DNA of 64,000 nucleotides from NCBI GenBank assembly GCA_900618795.1, contig UYJD01000003.1, positions 1,524,571 to 1,588,570 of the forward strand, in the 5' to 3' direction. This document shows, piece after piece, positions 1 to 11,109 of this stretch. This DNA is from Cyanodermella asteris (lineage: Eukaryota > Ascomycota > Lecanoromycetes > Ostropales > Stictidaceae). The notes under the pieces were generated by a model. That model was given only the letters and a program-made list of their open reading frames with translations, was not told the DNA's origin and did no database searches. The position numbers were made by a program, and so were the translations under genes. Each line of letters opens with the position of its first letter. Positions within the stretch are counted from its first letter, which is position 1.

Positions 1-102
1 CGGCTGCGGTTGGAGTATGGGCTGTTTGAGCAACATGGCCAGACAGAGCGGGCGCGAGGCATCGTGGAGGAACTGTACTTCTACTTTGACGACACTTCAT
101 GA
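1..102 (+). CDS. 3' end of an unidentified gene (partial)
   Basis: An open frame enters from the left edge and stops at TGA after 33 sense codons. The C-terminal tail is rich in Glu, Arg and aromatics (it includes the stretch EELYFYFDDTS) and looks like real coding sequence, probably helical. Too little is present to name the family. It is convergent with the ornithine carbamoyltransferase gene, whose stop lies about 200 bp downstream, so the space between is shared 3' UTR. Confidence 0.5.
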   Translation, partial: RLRLEYGLFEQHGQTERARGIVEELYFYFDDTS

Positions 103-300
103 GCATATACCCAGAGTACGCATAGCATAGCAATAACATTTGACTTCAAACTTCGTGCTTTTCCTACTAGAAACAATCCAAGGTTCATGGCATGCAAGTG
201 CACTGATTTCAATCGACTCCAAATTTGTTTCTCGCCAACAGCAGTATTTCTTTGACAGTAACGCTCATCGCAAGCACTTTTCGTAGTTGTAGTCATTCAG

Positions 301-1461
301 CTACGCCTTCGCGGGCTTGATCACACCCTTGTTCACCACAAAGCTATCCAACACCGAAACCATTGCCCAAACCCGGTTCTCCGCCTCCTGGAACACCGTC
401 GACCTCTGCGGATTAAAGAACACCTCATCACTAACCTCCTCCGGCTTACGCGGCAAACAGTGCATAAACTTCCAATCGTCCTTCGCACCACCCCTCTTCG
501 CCAACTCGCTCGTAACCTGGAATCCCTCAAACTGCTTGATCCGGTGCTGTTTCTCGCTTTCCTGACCCATGGACACCCACGTATCGGTAACGATCATATT
601 CGCATCCTTGACCGCCTCCTCGGGAACACTCGTAGTCTCGAATTTCGCCGACGTGCCCGCAGCCTTGCCCTGTTCCAGGATGAGGGTCTCCATTCGTTTG
701 GGGACTTCGAAGCCCTTGGGCGTGGCGACGCTGAGGTGGATGCCCATTTTCTGGCACGCGATGGCAATGTCGAAGAGGACATTGTTCGCGTCGCCGACCC
801 ACGCCATTTTCAGACCTTCGACACCGAGCCCCTTTTGCGCGGATGACGAGCCGGTGTTGAAGGTCTCGTGGATGGTGAGCATGTTCGCGACGCTCTGCAG
901 CGGGTGGAAGTCGTCGCTGAGCCCGTTGATGATGGGCACGGAGCTGTGTTTGGCCAGGTCTGCGACGTCCGAGTGCGGGCCCACGCGGGCCACCCACGCT
1001 TCCACCATGGACGAGATGACGATGGACGTATCGTAGAGGGTCTCGTTGACGCCGAGTTGGATGTCGTCCTTGCCGAGGAACATGGGGTGACCGCCGAGGT
1101 GGGCTACGGCGGCTTCGGTGGACACTCGGGTCCGCGTACTGAGTTTGCTGAACGTCAGGGCGACAGACTTGCCTGATAATGAACCCTTGATCGAATCAGG
1201 CGTCGACCCGGATTTGATTGCTTGCTTGTAGATGAAGGCATTTCGGACGAGTGTTGCGAATTCGTTGGCTGATACATCGGCCGCGAACAGAAAATGCCGT
1301 GGTGCAAATGGAGATGTTTGAGGTGTTGAGGCGGTCGAATTGGCCCGGACGAACTGTTTCGGAATGACCTTGCCGGCTCGGAAGCTCGACCGTATGGATG
1401 CCATTGTGGTTGATGTAATGAGAGGCCTCAATGGGTTGGAATGTAGCGTGTACAAGCTCAT
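301..1461 (-). CDS. Ornithine carbamoyltransferase, mitochondrial
   Basis: Catalyses carbamoyl phosphate + ornithine to citrulline in arginine biosynthesis, in the mitochondrial matrix in filamentous fungi (argB/ARG3 family). It is an intronless 386-codon frame. All the diagnostic motifs are present: the carbamoyl-phosphate loop STRTR after FSK, the HPLQ motif in DDFHPLQSVANML, the mobile DTWVSMG loop that binds ornithine, and the catalytic HCLP near residue 335. The length is normal for the family. There are two in-frame ATGs. The second (codon 20, position 1404) opens a classic presequence that is basic, Ser-rich and free of acidic residues, so it may be the true start; the first is the longest choice. 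Nothing looks damaged. Identification is secure; only the start is ambiguous. Confidence 0.96.
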   Translation of the reverse strand: MSLYTLHSNPLRPLITSTTMASIRSSFRAGKVIPKQFVRANSTASTPQTSPFAPRHFLFAADVSANEFATLVRNAFIYKQAIKSGSTPDSIKGSLSGKSVALTFSKLSTRTRVSTEAAVAHLGGHPMFLGKDDIQLGVNETLYDTSIVISSMVEAWVARVGPHSDVADLAKHSSVPIINGLSDDFHPLQSVANMLTIHETFNTGSSSAQKGLGVEGLKMAWVGDANNVLFDIAIACQKMGIHLSVATPKGFEVPKRMETLILEQGKAAGTSAKFETTSVPEEAVKDANMIVTDTWVSMGQESEKQHRIKQFEGFQVTSELAKRGGAKDDWKFMHCLPRKPEEVSDEVFFNPQRSTVFQEAENRVWAMVSVLDSFVVNKGVIKPAKA

Positions 1462-1992
1462 ATGTCAAGTTGTGGTAAGTCAAGAACGCACGGACGTTGT
1501 GTGCATTGCAGTACGCCAAGAAGTTTGAGAATTTTCGACATCCACTCGTGAACGAGCACTGATCCTACAAACCACGAACCCTGAGTTCTTTTTTGTAGGC
1601 TGCATACTCAAGAGCGATTTTGTCGGGTTATGGATTCAAGCGCAGGTGTTGCGTGCATCTACAATGTGACTTTGGGCTGGAAGCCTTCCCAGGCGCGCCT
1701 CACCGCAGCGACCATCTGCAACATTTTCTCTTCACATTTCATTGGTAGTGAATACTTGTGATCTTTATTGAATCTACTTGCGTCTCATATGGTGATGCCC
1801 ACAGCTTGTGGGATCGTCGCTTGAGCGCGGAATCGGCTTATATCTGGATCAAGACTTTCAAAATTTCATTTTGCAAATGAGCTTCTGTCTGCTATTACCG
1901 TAACATGCAGTTTTCAGGCCCGTCTTGGCGACCGATTACTATGAATTCCAGGTATCAACGTCCCGAGATCAGCAAGAGGCGTCCACTGCGCT

Positions 1993-2562
1993 CTACGCGG
2001 CGTAGAGAGGCGCTTGACCGTTCGGGGGAGCCACATTCTCATGAAACAAACCGAGAGTATTGGCCGCCGGCGCGTAATTGCAGACCGTGAGCAACGCACC
2101 ATAACACTGGGCGACTGCACATCCGACCGTCTTCGTACTCTTCCAAATCACCTGCGTAAAGTGTGCGTATCTGAGGTAAATATCGTAGGAGTTCCCCAAC
2201 GGCGGCGTCGGCATCCCATAGAAACCCTCAAAGTTTGCGAGTTCTCGATTGTACCAGTCGTTCATGGCCGCTTCGTGGTTTAGTTGACCATGTGCGAGGT
2301 TCTGACCACCATGAGTATGGGCGTAGTAGCAGCTGTTGGCGTGCTGTTGAGCATCTTCAGCGAGGGCCATATCCCAGGTCAAGGGGTCGGCGGAGTGATT
2401 TGCGCGGTGCATGTTGTGGGTGTCGAGGGCGCTGTTCTGGAAGCCGATGTCGGTGATGTCGGTGATGTCGGTGCTGCGAATAGCAATGCTGGGAATGACC
2501 AAAGGAGTGGCTGCAGCGCTGATCGCCAGAACCAGCGACGCGATGAAGCTAGTAAAGTGCAT
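1993..2562 (-). CDS. Secreted CAP/SCP (PR-1-like) protein
   Basis: A 189-residue protein of the CAP superfamily (cysteine-rich secretory proteins, antigen 5, PR-1). Starting at the ATG at 2562 gives a clean signal peptide: MHF, then a hydrophobic core of about 14 residues and an Ala-rich cleavage region near residues 18-20. The open frame extends further upstream, but that would bury the signal peptide, so it was excluded. Visible CAP features are LDTHNMHRANHSADPLTWD (helix 1), AHTHGGQNLAHG with a zinc/ligand-type His, the CAP1 signature AHFTQVIWKST and the CAP2-like LLTVCNY. Fungal members bind sterols or act in host or environment interactions, but the ligand here is unknown. Its 3' end faces the same way as the upstream argB-type gene. 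Confidence 0.9.
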   Translation of the reverse strand: MHFTSFIASLVLAISAAATPLVIPSIAIRSTDITDITDIGFQNSALDTHNMHRANHSADPLTWDMALAEDAQQHANSCYYAHTHGGQNLAHGQLNHEAAMNDWYNRELANFEGFYGMPTPPLGNSYDIYLRYAHFTQVIWKSTKTVGCAVAQCYGALLTVCNYAPAANTLGLFHENVAPPNGQAPLYAA

Positions 2563-3515
2563 GGTGTGGCTTGATGACTTGCATAGGTAAAAGCGAGTGT
2601 GATCAGAGGGAAGCAATGTGCCTGGTAGTACAATTTGAGGACCGAGAGCGTCAGAGAAAACCCAAAGATGAACGATGCAGAGGGGAAAGAGTGGGTGGAG
2701 CACAGTGTGCAAGTCAGATGACAAGGTTGGGGTATTGACGATAGGAAAGCAGAGAAAGAGGAGTCAGCGGGCAGGTATCCTGGCCTTGATCACTATCGCA
2801 TCGCTGTGTGGTTTGGCTTGAATTTGCATGCTCACTCTTTGGTCAGGAAATCTTTCCCATCCCTGAAGGCTGGAGAATCCAGCTTGTCCTTGTAACCTTC
2901 GATCGGTGATTGGCCGACTGCCTGACAGATTACAGCATGGCTCTCATGCCTGAGATTAATTGACCAATGATCAAGCTCTTTCAGTGACGGACAGCTAGAG
3001 CCATGGGCTTGGACTTTACTGAATGCAAGACTGTTGGAATGCACCGTGGTCTAAACATGAAAATTTGCTCTCGACAGCCCATCTATGCTTCGCCTTGGCA
3101 AATAGGCAAGATCATTGATATCAATTTCGACGAGGGCTCTCCTTGCACTTGAAATATTGGAGCGTCCCAACTGTCAGCGCCTTTTCAGCTTTCAAGAAGG
3201 GCTGTTGACCAGTGCAAATACGTAAATGTACTGAGTGGTGGCCCGATGAACTTTGTTTGGCTATGGATGAACAGTTGATGGCGTCGACTGCTTGGACCAT
3301 TCTCAAACACAGTCCATGCGACGTGCAATTGTCTGTCCGTTATCTGGCCACTGGTGAAACGCAACTTCATGCTTGTTGTGAAGGAGGTCTGAGTTCAGAG
3401 GCCATCACGTGACCATCAATGTGTGCGTCATCGAACAGCTTCATCACCACGGATTTCGTACCTCGACCACCAGCTTCAATTGCTGCACATCATTCCACGA
3501 CCGCAGCATGAAGGC
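2563..3515. other. Intergenic region between divergent genes
   Basis: This divergent promoter region lies between the CAP gene (minus) and the J-protein gene (plus). I see only short chance ORFs and no recognisable RNA or repeat. Confidence 0.5.
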
Positions 3516-4376
3516 ATGCCCTTCCGCATACGACTCCCTCCCTCCGTGAAAGGTCGCCAACCAACATGTCCTCCTCCAAACTCCCGACCCTTCCTCGACC
3601 CCGGCCACATCAGCCCTGGGTCGAGGTACTTCCACACCAGCCGACGAAACCTCGCTGAAGCAACCACCCACTACGAAACCCTCGGCATCCAACCGGGCGC
3701 CTCCCAATCCGACGTCAAAAAAGCCTACTACAGGCTCTCCAAATCCACCCACCCGGACCGCAACCCCGACGATCCCACCGCCGCGACCCGCTTCTCCGCC
3801 GTCAGCGACGCCTACGCCACGCTGGGCCATCCGGACAAGCGCGCCCGCTACGACCGGGACGTCCTCCGGACTCGAGATCCCATCCCCAGTCGTTCGGGAA
3901 GCCATTCCTCCGCGCAAGCCGGGCCCGCCGGCGGACGTTCCGCGTCCGGTCTTTCGAAGCGCAAGAGTCCGTTCCGTGGACCTCCGAGGTCTTTCTACGA
4001 TACCGGCGGGTATGGACGGTATGGAGATAAGAGAGCGGCAGAAGCTGAGCAGACGGCGGCGAATGCCAGGAAGCGTAGCGGAGAGTACTACGGTGATGCC
4101 GGGACGGCTGGGGGATTCTCGGCGGGACAGGGCGCGCCGAGGGGGTTTGATAATGATGTGCCGCATTTCGACCGTGAAGGGCATTATCGGACGCAGGAGA
4201 ATGTTCAGGAGCGGTTTGCGGGGAGGGGACGGGTGAGGGAGGAGGATATTCCGTATGATGGGTCGTCCGGCGGCGGCGTCTGGTCGGCGTTCTTCCTCGT
4301 AACGTCGGTCATGGGTGTGGGTATCCTCTTGCCATCCCTGTTCATTGGACCTGGTGAGAAGAAGGACAAGAATTGA
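3516..4376 (+). CDS. J-domain co-chaperone with C-terminal membrane anchor (DNAJC30-like)
   Basis: A 286-residue protein. The start is the first in-frame ATG (3516); the open frame upstream begins only at GTG. Residues 1-45 are rich in Pro, Arg and Ser with few acidic residues, consistent with a mitochondrial presequence. The J domain spans about residues 52-115 and contains the invariant HPD (79-81, in THPDRNPDD) and the helix IV motif KRARYDRDV. A Gly/Ser/Arg-rich linker follows. One hydrophobic segment at about 260-277 (FFLVTSVMGVGILLPSLFI) is followed by a short Lys tail. J domain near the N terminus plus one C-terminal transmembrane helix is the architecture of mitochondrial DNAJC30-like proteins; the family role is Hsp70 stimulation. 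The specific partner is inferred, not seen. Confidence 0.88.
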   Translation: MPFRIRLPPSVKGRQPTCPPPNSRPFLDPGHISPGSRYFHTSRRNLAEATTHYETLGIQPGASQSDVKKAYYRLSKSTHPDRNPDDPTAATRFSAVSDAYATLGHPDKRARYDRDVLRTRDPIPSRSGSHSSAQAGPAGGRSASGLSKRKSPFRGPPRSFYDTGGYGRYGDKRAAEAEQTAANARKRSGEYYGDAGTAGGFSAGQGAPRGFDNDVPHFDREGHYRTQENVQERFAGRGRVREEDIPYDGSSGGGVWSAFFLVTSVMGVGILLPSLFIGPGEKKDKN

Positions 4377-4521
4377 CGATCACACGCGCATTGGGAGCAT
4401 TGTGCTGCAGCATTTTACGGCGTTTTGGCTGAAGCGAGTTAATATAAAGTGCGGCAATGGAGCGGCGCTCAGTAGATAGATCGGTTTTTCAGCAAAAACA
4501 TTTCACATTTCAACATTGGTT

Positions 4522-6135
4522 CTATGTGGTCCCATTCACCTGAAGATGTAAAGGCTCCACCTTTGCCAATTTCAACCACGAGTGGTCATCTTTCTTTGCT
4601 TGCTCAGCAATCTTGGCCAAAGCATCAATGAAATGAGGAACGAACGTGCCCGGTCCCTGTACGGCAGGATTCTCACCAGCTCGCTCTGCTGCAATCTCAT
4701 ACACGAGAACGCCAGCCAAGACAGCAAGGAGCTTGTCCTGCTTCTCGACCGCCAGTATTGCAGCGATAGTCGCGCCCAATGTGCATCCCGTACCGGTGAC
4801 TCGGCCCAAGTATGGATGTCCATTCTTGATGACAAGAACTCGACTACCGTCACTCAGATAGTCCTCCTTGCCGGTCATGAGAACAATGTTTCGTTGCCGC
4901 TCGGCAAGTGTCTTGACGGCCTGGGCCTTTTCTCTCGAACTCAATCCACTGTCGCCGCTGTCAACCCCTTTCTGCTGCACGTTGCTCGTAGCTGAAACGC
5001 TCAAGATCTCGCTTTCGTTGCCCTTGATGACATCGAAGTAGCCAGCGGCCATCAGGTTTTTGACAGCCTCTTTCCGTACCGCCGTAGCCCCAGCGCCCAC
5101 TGGATCAAACAGCACTGGCCCACCAACAGCATTGTACGCCGCCAACGCAATACAAGCCTGCTCCGTCGCCAGCGACGTCGCAGACCCCATATTGATGACC
5201 AGAGAACCACCCAACGCAGCGAGATCCTTCGCTTCATTCCCATCATTCGCCATAATCGGACTGCCCCCCACCGCCAACGCAACATTCGCCGCGAAATTCT
5301 GCACCACCAAATTCGTCATGTTATGACAAAGCGGCTTCTTCTCCTGCACCCTCTTCATCACCTCCGGCACGTCACGCGCAAGATACGCCTCCAACAGATC
5401 CTCCACTCCCACCTCCGGCGGATACACAAGCGTGGCAAAAGGCGCCTCCTCCCGCTTCTCAATCAGGCCCCGTAACCTCTCCGCCGCGGCCTTCGGATCC
5501 GGCGCCGCGATCAGCGCACTCACCACCGCAACGCCGTCCAACCCCCTCCGGGGCCCCTGACTCTGATACATGACCCGCTGCACACTCCGCTCATTAATGC
5601 CCCCAATCGCCACCATCCCAACCCGTCTTCCAAGCTCCGCTTCCAACCCCGCCACAAACTCCACAATCTCCCGCGTCCCCGCGGTCCCAATCACGCTCTT
5701 CGTATCCTTCTTCGTGTTCGTCGCAAACATCGTCCCAATGCCCAAATAATCCGCACCGTCACGGACCGCAGCCTCCGCTTCGTGCTTGTTACTCACCGTG
5801 ATGCCGATGATCTTCGAAGGGCCGAGCATGCTCCGCGCGGTGGCGAGGTCCATGTCGTCTTGCCCCAAGTGGACGCCTTCGGCATCGGCGGCGAGGGCGA
5901 CGTCGACGCGGTCGTTGATCAGGAGGGGGATGCCGGCTTTTTGGGTGATGGCGTGGAGGGCGCGGGAGGTGGCGACGAAGGTTCCCGTGTCGCCGGTCTT
6001 GTCACGGTGTTGGACTATGGTGGCGCCGCCTTTTACGGAGGCGCGGACGATGTCTCGGAGGTCCCTGTTGCCCAGGATCGCGGGGGTGGTGTCGGTGACG
6101 AGGTAGAGGCTGTAGTCGATCTTTGTACTGTCCAT
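4522..6135 (-). CDS. THI6: Bifunctional thiamine-phosphate synthase / hydroxyethylthiazole kinase
   Basis: A 537-residue fusion enzyme for the last assembly steps of thiamine monophosphate. The N-terminal half (about 1-235) is thiamine-phosphate pyrophosphorylase: the HMP-PP and Mg-binding segments IVQHRDKTGDT and INDRVDVALAADAEGVHLGQ, the GIGTMFATNTKKD phosphate loop and VAIGGI. The C-terminal half (about 255-537) is hydroxyethylthiazole kinase: HNMTNLVVQNFAANVALAVG, the DPVGAGATAVR motif, GNESEI and the TGTGCTLGA nucleotide/anion hole. The order and length match fungal THI6. It is intronless in this window. Fungal thiamine genes are often repressed by thiamine, but I see no TPP riboswitch-like leader in the 450 bp upstream. 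Convergent with the J-protein gene. Confidence 0.96.
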   Translation of the reverse strand: MDSTKIDYSLYLVTDTTPAILGNRDLRDIVRASVKGGATIVQHRDKTGDTGTFVATSRALHAITQKAGIPLLINDRVDVALAADAEGVHLGQDDMDLATARSMLGPSKIIGITVSNKHEAEAAVRDGADYLGIGTMFATNTKKDTKSVIGTAGTREIVEFVAGLEAELGRRVGMVAIGGINERSVQRVMYQSQGPRRGLDGVAVVSALIAAPDPKAAAERLRGLIEKREEAPFATLVYPPEVGVEDLLEAYLARDVPEVMKRVQEKKPLCHNMTNLVVQNFAANVALAVGGSPIMANDGNEAKDLAALGGSLVINMGSATSLATEQACIALAAYNAVGGPVLFDPVGAGATAVRKEAVKNLMAAGYFDVIKGNESEILSVSATSNVQQKGVDSGDSGLSSREKAQAVKTLAERQRNIVLMTGKEDYLSDGSRVLVIKNGHPYLGRVTGTGCTLGATIAAILAVEKQDKLLAVLAGVLVYEIAAERAGENPAVQGPGTFVPHFIDALAKIAEQAKKDDHSWLKLAKVEPLHLQVNGTT

Positions 6136-6590
6136 CTTGAACGTCTACAGCTCGTGTTTGATAAAAGGGGTGAAAGTTGGAAAATTCTTGTTCGAGATGT
6201 GGCTTTGCTCAAAGTTCAAGCTCAATCCGTAAGGAAAGTGTGAGGTATCTTTGCAAAAAATAATCACGAGCGGAAAATATGATACACGTTCCCACGATGG
6301 CCAAAGTCGGCTATCTTCGGTCAAGATGCTGTTCAAGGAGCCAAGGACATAAATACTCAAGTTCTTGACGTGACTTCAAACGTGAAATGCCTCTGTCGTG
6401 GCGATGTGTCGTCGAGTCTCGAATCTGCATCTGCCCGTCGAGATCATCACGAATTGCATCATCACCGGAGCCACATTCCGGGTGTGATCGCGCTCACAAA
6501 CAACGAAGTCCTCAAGGACAAGCCAATCAGTTTGAATAATTCTGCGTTCTTGCAACGTGCATAGAGCTCTTTCCGTTTTTCTATCGTAGT

Positions 6591-8664
6591 CTATGAACAC
6601 TGCACTGCCTCATCACTCCCGTTGATGAGTTTCAGCACCGCCTGTATCGTACTAATCACCATCACTCCCACACCGAACGTAATGCAAGCCCAGCACAACC
6701 ATCTGCTTTTCGACTTTTTCGAACTGAGTTTCAGAAAACAGGCTGGTGGGAGGATGTATGCCAAAGCGCATGCGCTCGTAGCACCAATGAGCTCAAAGAC
6801 TGCACCGAGATCACACGTGAGCAAGCTCAAACCCAAAGCGCCCGCAACCAAACCGGTGGTAAGCAGTACGTGCCTCTTAAGCTCGTATGCGGGACCCTTT
6901 TCGGAGTTTCCTGGTGTTTGGTGATCTTCGTTGGGCCAGAAGTAGTTGAGCATGACTTCGCGGCAGACAAATGCTTCGAGGGGAAGTGTGGTGAGCATGT
7001 TCAGACCAAAGCACAGACGTGCAATGTTGACCATGACATTGTCGCGGGGGAAGTTGTTAAGGACGTTTCCGACAGTCTTGCTGCCGAAAGAGAGAAAGCC
7101 ACCTAGAGCCATGGCCAGGCAAGCGAACATGGAAACTGCAGTGGATGCGTGGGTGACGATGGCGAAGCGATCCATGGTCGGGGTGTGTAGGGAGCCGTAG
7201 ATGAGAAGAGAATTGTGGTGACACACGAAAGCTGGTGAATGGTTGTTAGCTAAACTTGTTCCCGCGAATTGCTTGTGTCTGTGATCGCTTACCAAAAGAA
7301 ATAACCCCGATGGCCTGGAAAATGCCGCCGTTTATCAAAAGGTAGCCTGAAAAGTCGCCCCGTTCTTCCGCTGGAACCATGGCTCCTTGGGTCAAGACTG
7401 TGACTATAATTACAAGCATGCTGATCAAAGCAAGCGTCGAAGCTTTTGCCAACTATTCGCAGATTAGACGGTAATTCATCGCAGGAGATTTGTAGTGCAA
7501 ACCAACCTTGGCAATGTCTCTGTACAAACTGAGCGGATAGCTGATGCCGCCGATCAGGAGAATGATAATGAACCTTCGATCGCCGAAGATCCAAAGAAAG
7601 TCTTCCTCGGGAAGATGTGGCCAAATACTCTTCAAAACCGCTGGTATCGTATCTCCAACAATAACGCAAAACGCAACCATGCCGCCAAATGCAAATGCCC
7701 ATTGCGCAACACTGATTGCAATTAGGCCGGCCTTTCCGAAACAGTGTTCCATCGTAGACTGGAAGCTGTTCGTTCCGCTCAGCTTGCTGTTCAGAACGAT
7801 CAGACGAATTGTCCAGTCGACTAGTATCGTCAGGCCGACGAGTAGTATTATTCCTGTCAGTAAGCCCGCTTGCTTGAAGGCGTACGGCTGCCCGATGATG
7901 CCCGCTCCGATGATACTGTTCGCCATGTTGAAGAACGCATCCCAGATCCCACTCTTCACTTCCTGCACGACTGTGTTGCCATGGGCTGCGGCAATTCTCC
8001 TAACATCTCCTCCGCCCAGTAGACCTTGGGTATCCTCATCCTCGACATCTTCTTCTGCCAAGGGGTCTTGACTTTGCAACCAGGCTCTTTGCACTGGGTG
8101 TGGTCTTATTCTCCCGTCGCCAAACCCATTCGGACTCGGCAGGCCGGGGCTTCGAGGAGTATTTGGAGAGAAAGGGTCGTTCGCTCGTACTTGCGACCGA
8201 GGCCGCCCATTCTCGCGAAGAGTTTGTAGTTGTATCGACTTTCCGTTTGTAGCGTTGCCGTTCAGCGCTATCTCTTCAGCTGCGTCCCATAGTGGTTCTG
8301 CCTCGTGGACTTCTGGCCCATCCGCAAAGCGAACTCGGTTGCTTGTTCGCGGCGTCTTAGGCTGGCCGCCCGGGGGCGGCTGCGAGAGCGAGCTCTGGCG
8401 CCGTGGCGGAGGTCTTCGATGCGGTGGTATGTTCTGCTGGCTGGAGTTTACAGCGCCTGCAGACGACGCTCTGGCTTGTGTTGCAGGGCCGGCGGTGGTA
8501 GGGGAGTTGACGGGAGAGTCTGTGTAGGTGGCCGGATGATATTCTGGCTTCTTGTCATCACCGCGCGAGTCCTGTGGATGAAAAGCGCTACCCAGCAGGC
8601 TCGCCGCGTCGTCGTGGCTCAGGAGCGAAGCGGAATCGTACTTGATGTCCGCGTTGTCGCGCAT
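6591..8664 (-). CDS. Vacuolar amino acid transporter (AVT2-like, AAAP family)
   Basis: Three exons (8664-7507, 7452-7293, 7231-6591) joined by introns of 54 and 61 nt give a continuous 652-residue protein. The first splice yields DIAK|LAKAST. The second has donor GTAAGC and yields GVISF|AFVCHHNS, a stretch conserved in the family, which fixes both junctions. Residues 1-230 are a long disordered Pro/Ser-rich cytosolic tail. About eleven membrane helices follow, starting at FFNMANSIIGAGIIGQPYAF, the signature of AVT2-type proton/amino acid transporters of the vacuole. The frame stays open about 28 codons upstream of the chosen ATG without another ATG, so a small 5' exon is possible. Direction (vacuolar export or import) and substrate are inferred from the family only. 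Confidence 0.92.
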
Positions 8665-9162
8665 CGTGGCATTGTTGCTCAGGAGAGCTGCATCACTGGC
8701 CGGCGAGGGATTGGGATGGGTAAGGGGGGTTTGACGATGTTTGCAGACTCAGGACGTCGTCGGTCTGATGGTGTTGCGTGGCACGGGCGATGGCTGTAAG
8801 CACTCGATGCAGTGAGCCGAGTCAAGTCCGCCGTCGCCCTGCGGTGTCAGCTGGAGGACCAGGGTCGAGCTGGTCTGACAGGGCTGCGAAGCCGACAAGG
8901 GTATGGCGGCTGAAAGTACCGCGCTTGGCGGTTGTGATGATCAGGGTCTTTGACTTTGTGGGAGCAGACGAGGCTTGAAGCTAGATTCGACCTCACAGAG
9001 TCACAGATGGCCCGAATCTCAATGACGCCCTCAGGCTTGCGGTCAATTGAATGCCGTGAGTACTGTGCCTGGTCTCGAGCTCGCTGCCAACGCATGGAGC
9101 CGACGTAGGAGCCCCTTTGCTACCAGGTAGCAATGCCCGGAGTGAACCTCCTGACTCCAAAC
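8665..9162. other. Upstream region of the transporter gene
   Basis: About 500 bp of promoter and 5' leader sequence of the amino acid transporter, running into an assembly gap. No separate gene seen. Confidence 0.4.
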
Positions 9163-9609
9163 NNNNNNNNNNNNNNNNNNNNNNNNNNNNNNNNNNNNNN
9201 NNNNNNNNNNNNNNNNNNNNNNNNNNNNNNNNNNNNNNNNNNNNNNNNNNNNNNNNNNNNNNNNNNNNNNNNNNNNNNNNNNNNNNNNNNNNNNNNNNNN
9301 NNNNNNNNNNNNNNNNNNNNNNNNNNNNNNNNNNNNNNNNNNNNNNNNNNNNNNNNNNNNNNNNNNNNNNNNNNNNNNNNNNNNNNNNNNNNNNNNNNNN
9401 NNNNNNNNNNNNNNNNNNNNNNNNNNNNNNNNNNNNNNNNNNNNNNNNNNNNNNNNNNNNNNNNNNNNNNNNNNNNNNNNNNNNNNNNNNNNNNNNNNNN
9501 NNNNNNNNNNNNNNNNNNNNNNNNNNNNNNNNNNNNNNNNNNNNNNNNNNNNNNNNNNNNNNNNNNNNNNNNNNNNNNNNNNNNNNNNNNNNNNNNNNNN
9601 NNNNNNNNN
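9163..9609. other. Assembly gap (447 N)
   Basis: Run of N. Open frames crossing it have no content of their own and were ignored. Confidence 1.
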
Positions 9610-9949
9610 TCACCAACGGGCCCCTGGCTCCGCACATAAATTGCCCAAGTGCCGTGCCCGAACGGATTTTCCTTTCTTCAGACACGATCACAAGCATCCC
9701 GGGCGACCACAATGTTGACCATCTCAAGCATCAACGCCCGAGATGACTTCGACGCTTCTGACAATCGTCGACGATAGGCTGAGAGCTTTGCCGTTGACCC
9801 GGTTTGCCAGCTTTCAATAACGTCTGACAGCGGTTTGAAAGTCAGCTGCCACCAACCCACCGACCATCTACAGAAGGCGCCATTCGGAGGCTCCTGACAT
9901 TTCGTCGTGCCTGCACAGCCTTGGGCAACCTTTGACCAAAGACCCCGAG

Positions 9950-10171
9950 ATGGATCGGGTAGACTTATTGGTGGTGAGTAGCGTCATCCTTAGCCAACGC
10001 ACAAAGCATCGACTGATCTGATGACAGCTTCAAACGCGTGGCCTCGGCGACTTGGTCGGCCGCAAATTTGACTTCAAGTCAACTTCCATCCACTCTCTTC
10101 CACCCTCATCCTCCTTCATCAACACACATCCACCACCCCTTTTCTTCATCATCAAACACAAACGTCCATAA
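9950..10171 (+). CDS. Possible small two-exon gene (55 aa)
   Basis: ATG at 9950 opens a 24-nt exon (MDRVDLLV) that ends exactly at a GTGAGT donor. A 54-nt intron (9974-10027) ends in TGATGACAG, and the frame then continues for 47 codons to TAA at 10169. The splice signals are good and the phase is consistent. The second exon begins LQTRGLGDLVGRKFDF and becomes low-complexity Ser/Pro/His. I do not recognise it. It could be the start of a longer gene with a further intron, or a chance combination of splice-like signals in a region that otherwise holds repeats and relics. Confidence 0.25.
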
Positions 10172-10585
10172 CCCTGCCGAGCGTGCTGAATCGAGCTCAC
10201 AGTTCATCCATGGGCATCAAGCCGCTCAGGCTTCTCTTCGACCATTCGCCGAGTGAGAGACAACTGGCGCAGCAGCTTAGCTGAAGCAGCACATCTCATG
10301 TAGCACGTCTTGGCCGCTGACGAAGACAAGCTTTAACAAGGGCAATGACGATGGTCTTCGTGTTGGTCATGGCTCGAGATCGTCCCTCACTCTGTTATGG
10401 ATTGAGCATAGTGATCGTCTGGACCCTGATTGCGAAAAGTGCGATGAAGTTTCATTCAACGTGGCACTCCAGCCCCAGTCAACCCTCATCCCTCCCATTG
10501 ATCACAATCAAGAACTAACACTCGATGGATCAAGCCAAGATGCAAATTTGAAGTGAGCTCAAAACAACAATGTCAGTACTGCAGG

Positions 10586-11050
10586 TACATGGCCGAGTAC
10601 CCAGCTGGCTACTTGGCTAAATCTTTTGCTGAGTACTTGCTTGAATACTGGCTTGGTTACTTGTTCGACCACTTGCTTGAATGCTTGCTTAAGGATCCGC
10701 TCCAGTACTTGCTCAAGTGCTCACTCGACCACTTGACAGGTTACTCGAAACAGTACACGACAGAGTACATGACAGGATACTTGACAGATTACTCGATAGA
10801 GTACACGAGAGAATACGCGACCGAGTCCTTGACAGATCAGTTGACAGAGTGTTGACAGAGTACATGCTTCAGTACTTGACCAAGTCCTTCGTTCAGGACA
10901 TGTCGAAGCACATGCTTGAGTACATGCTTGCGTACATGTTTGAGCACACGTCCGAATACATGTTTGATTCTTTGGTTGGTTGACACATGCTTGAGTACAT
11001 GCTTGAGTACAAGACTGAGTACATGCTTGGGTACATGTTTGATCACACTT
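10586..11050 (+). repeat. 12-bp minisatellite array
   Basis: About 38 degenerate tandem units with consensus GTACATGCTTGA (variants GTACTTGCTTGA, GTACTTGACAGA). The 12-bp register is kept except for an 11-bp unit near 10845-10855 and a 15-bp unit near 10980. Because 12 is a multiple of 3 the array is open in several frames, giving (EYML)n-like peptides on the plus strand and (KHVL)n on the minus strand. The frame breaks at the odd-length units argue against one long protein. The 5' half is enriched in TTGACAGA-type units and the 3' half in ATGCTTGA-type units, so two expansion episodes are likely. Confidence 0.85.
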
Positions 11051-11109
11051 GAGTGCGGAATTGCAAGTTCATTTTGTCGAAACATGATTGCTGTTGAAAG
11101 ACTTGCCTC

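Noticed and set aside
527-1036. Long antisense and alternate-frame ORFs over the ornithine carbamoyltransferase gene
   Set aside because: Shadows of a GC-biased coding sequence with no domain features.
9117-9746. Open frames spanning the N gap (also at 29.5 and 53 kb)
   Set aside because: They are open only because N cannot encode stops.
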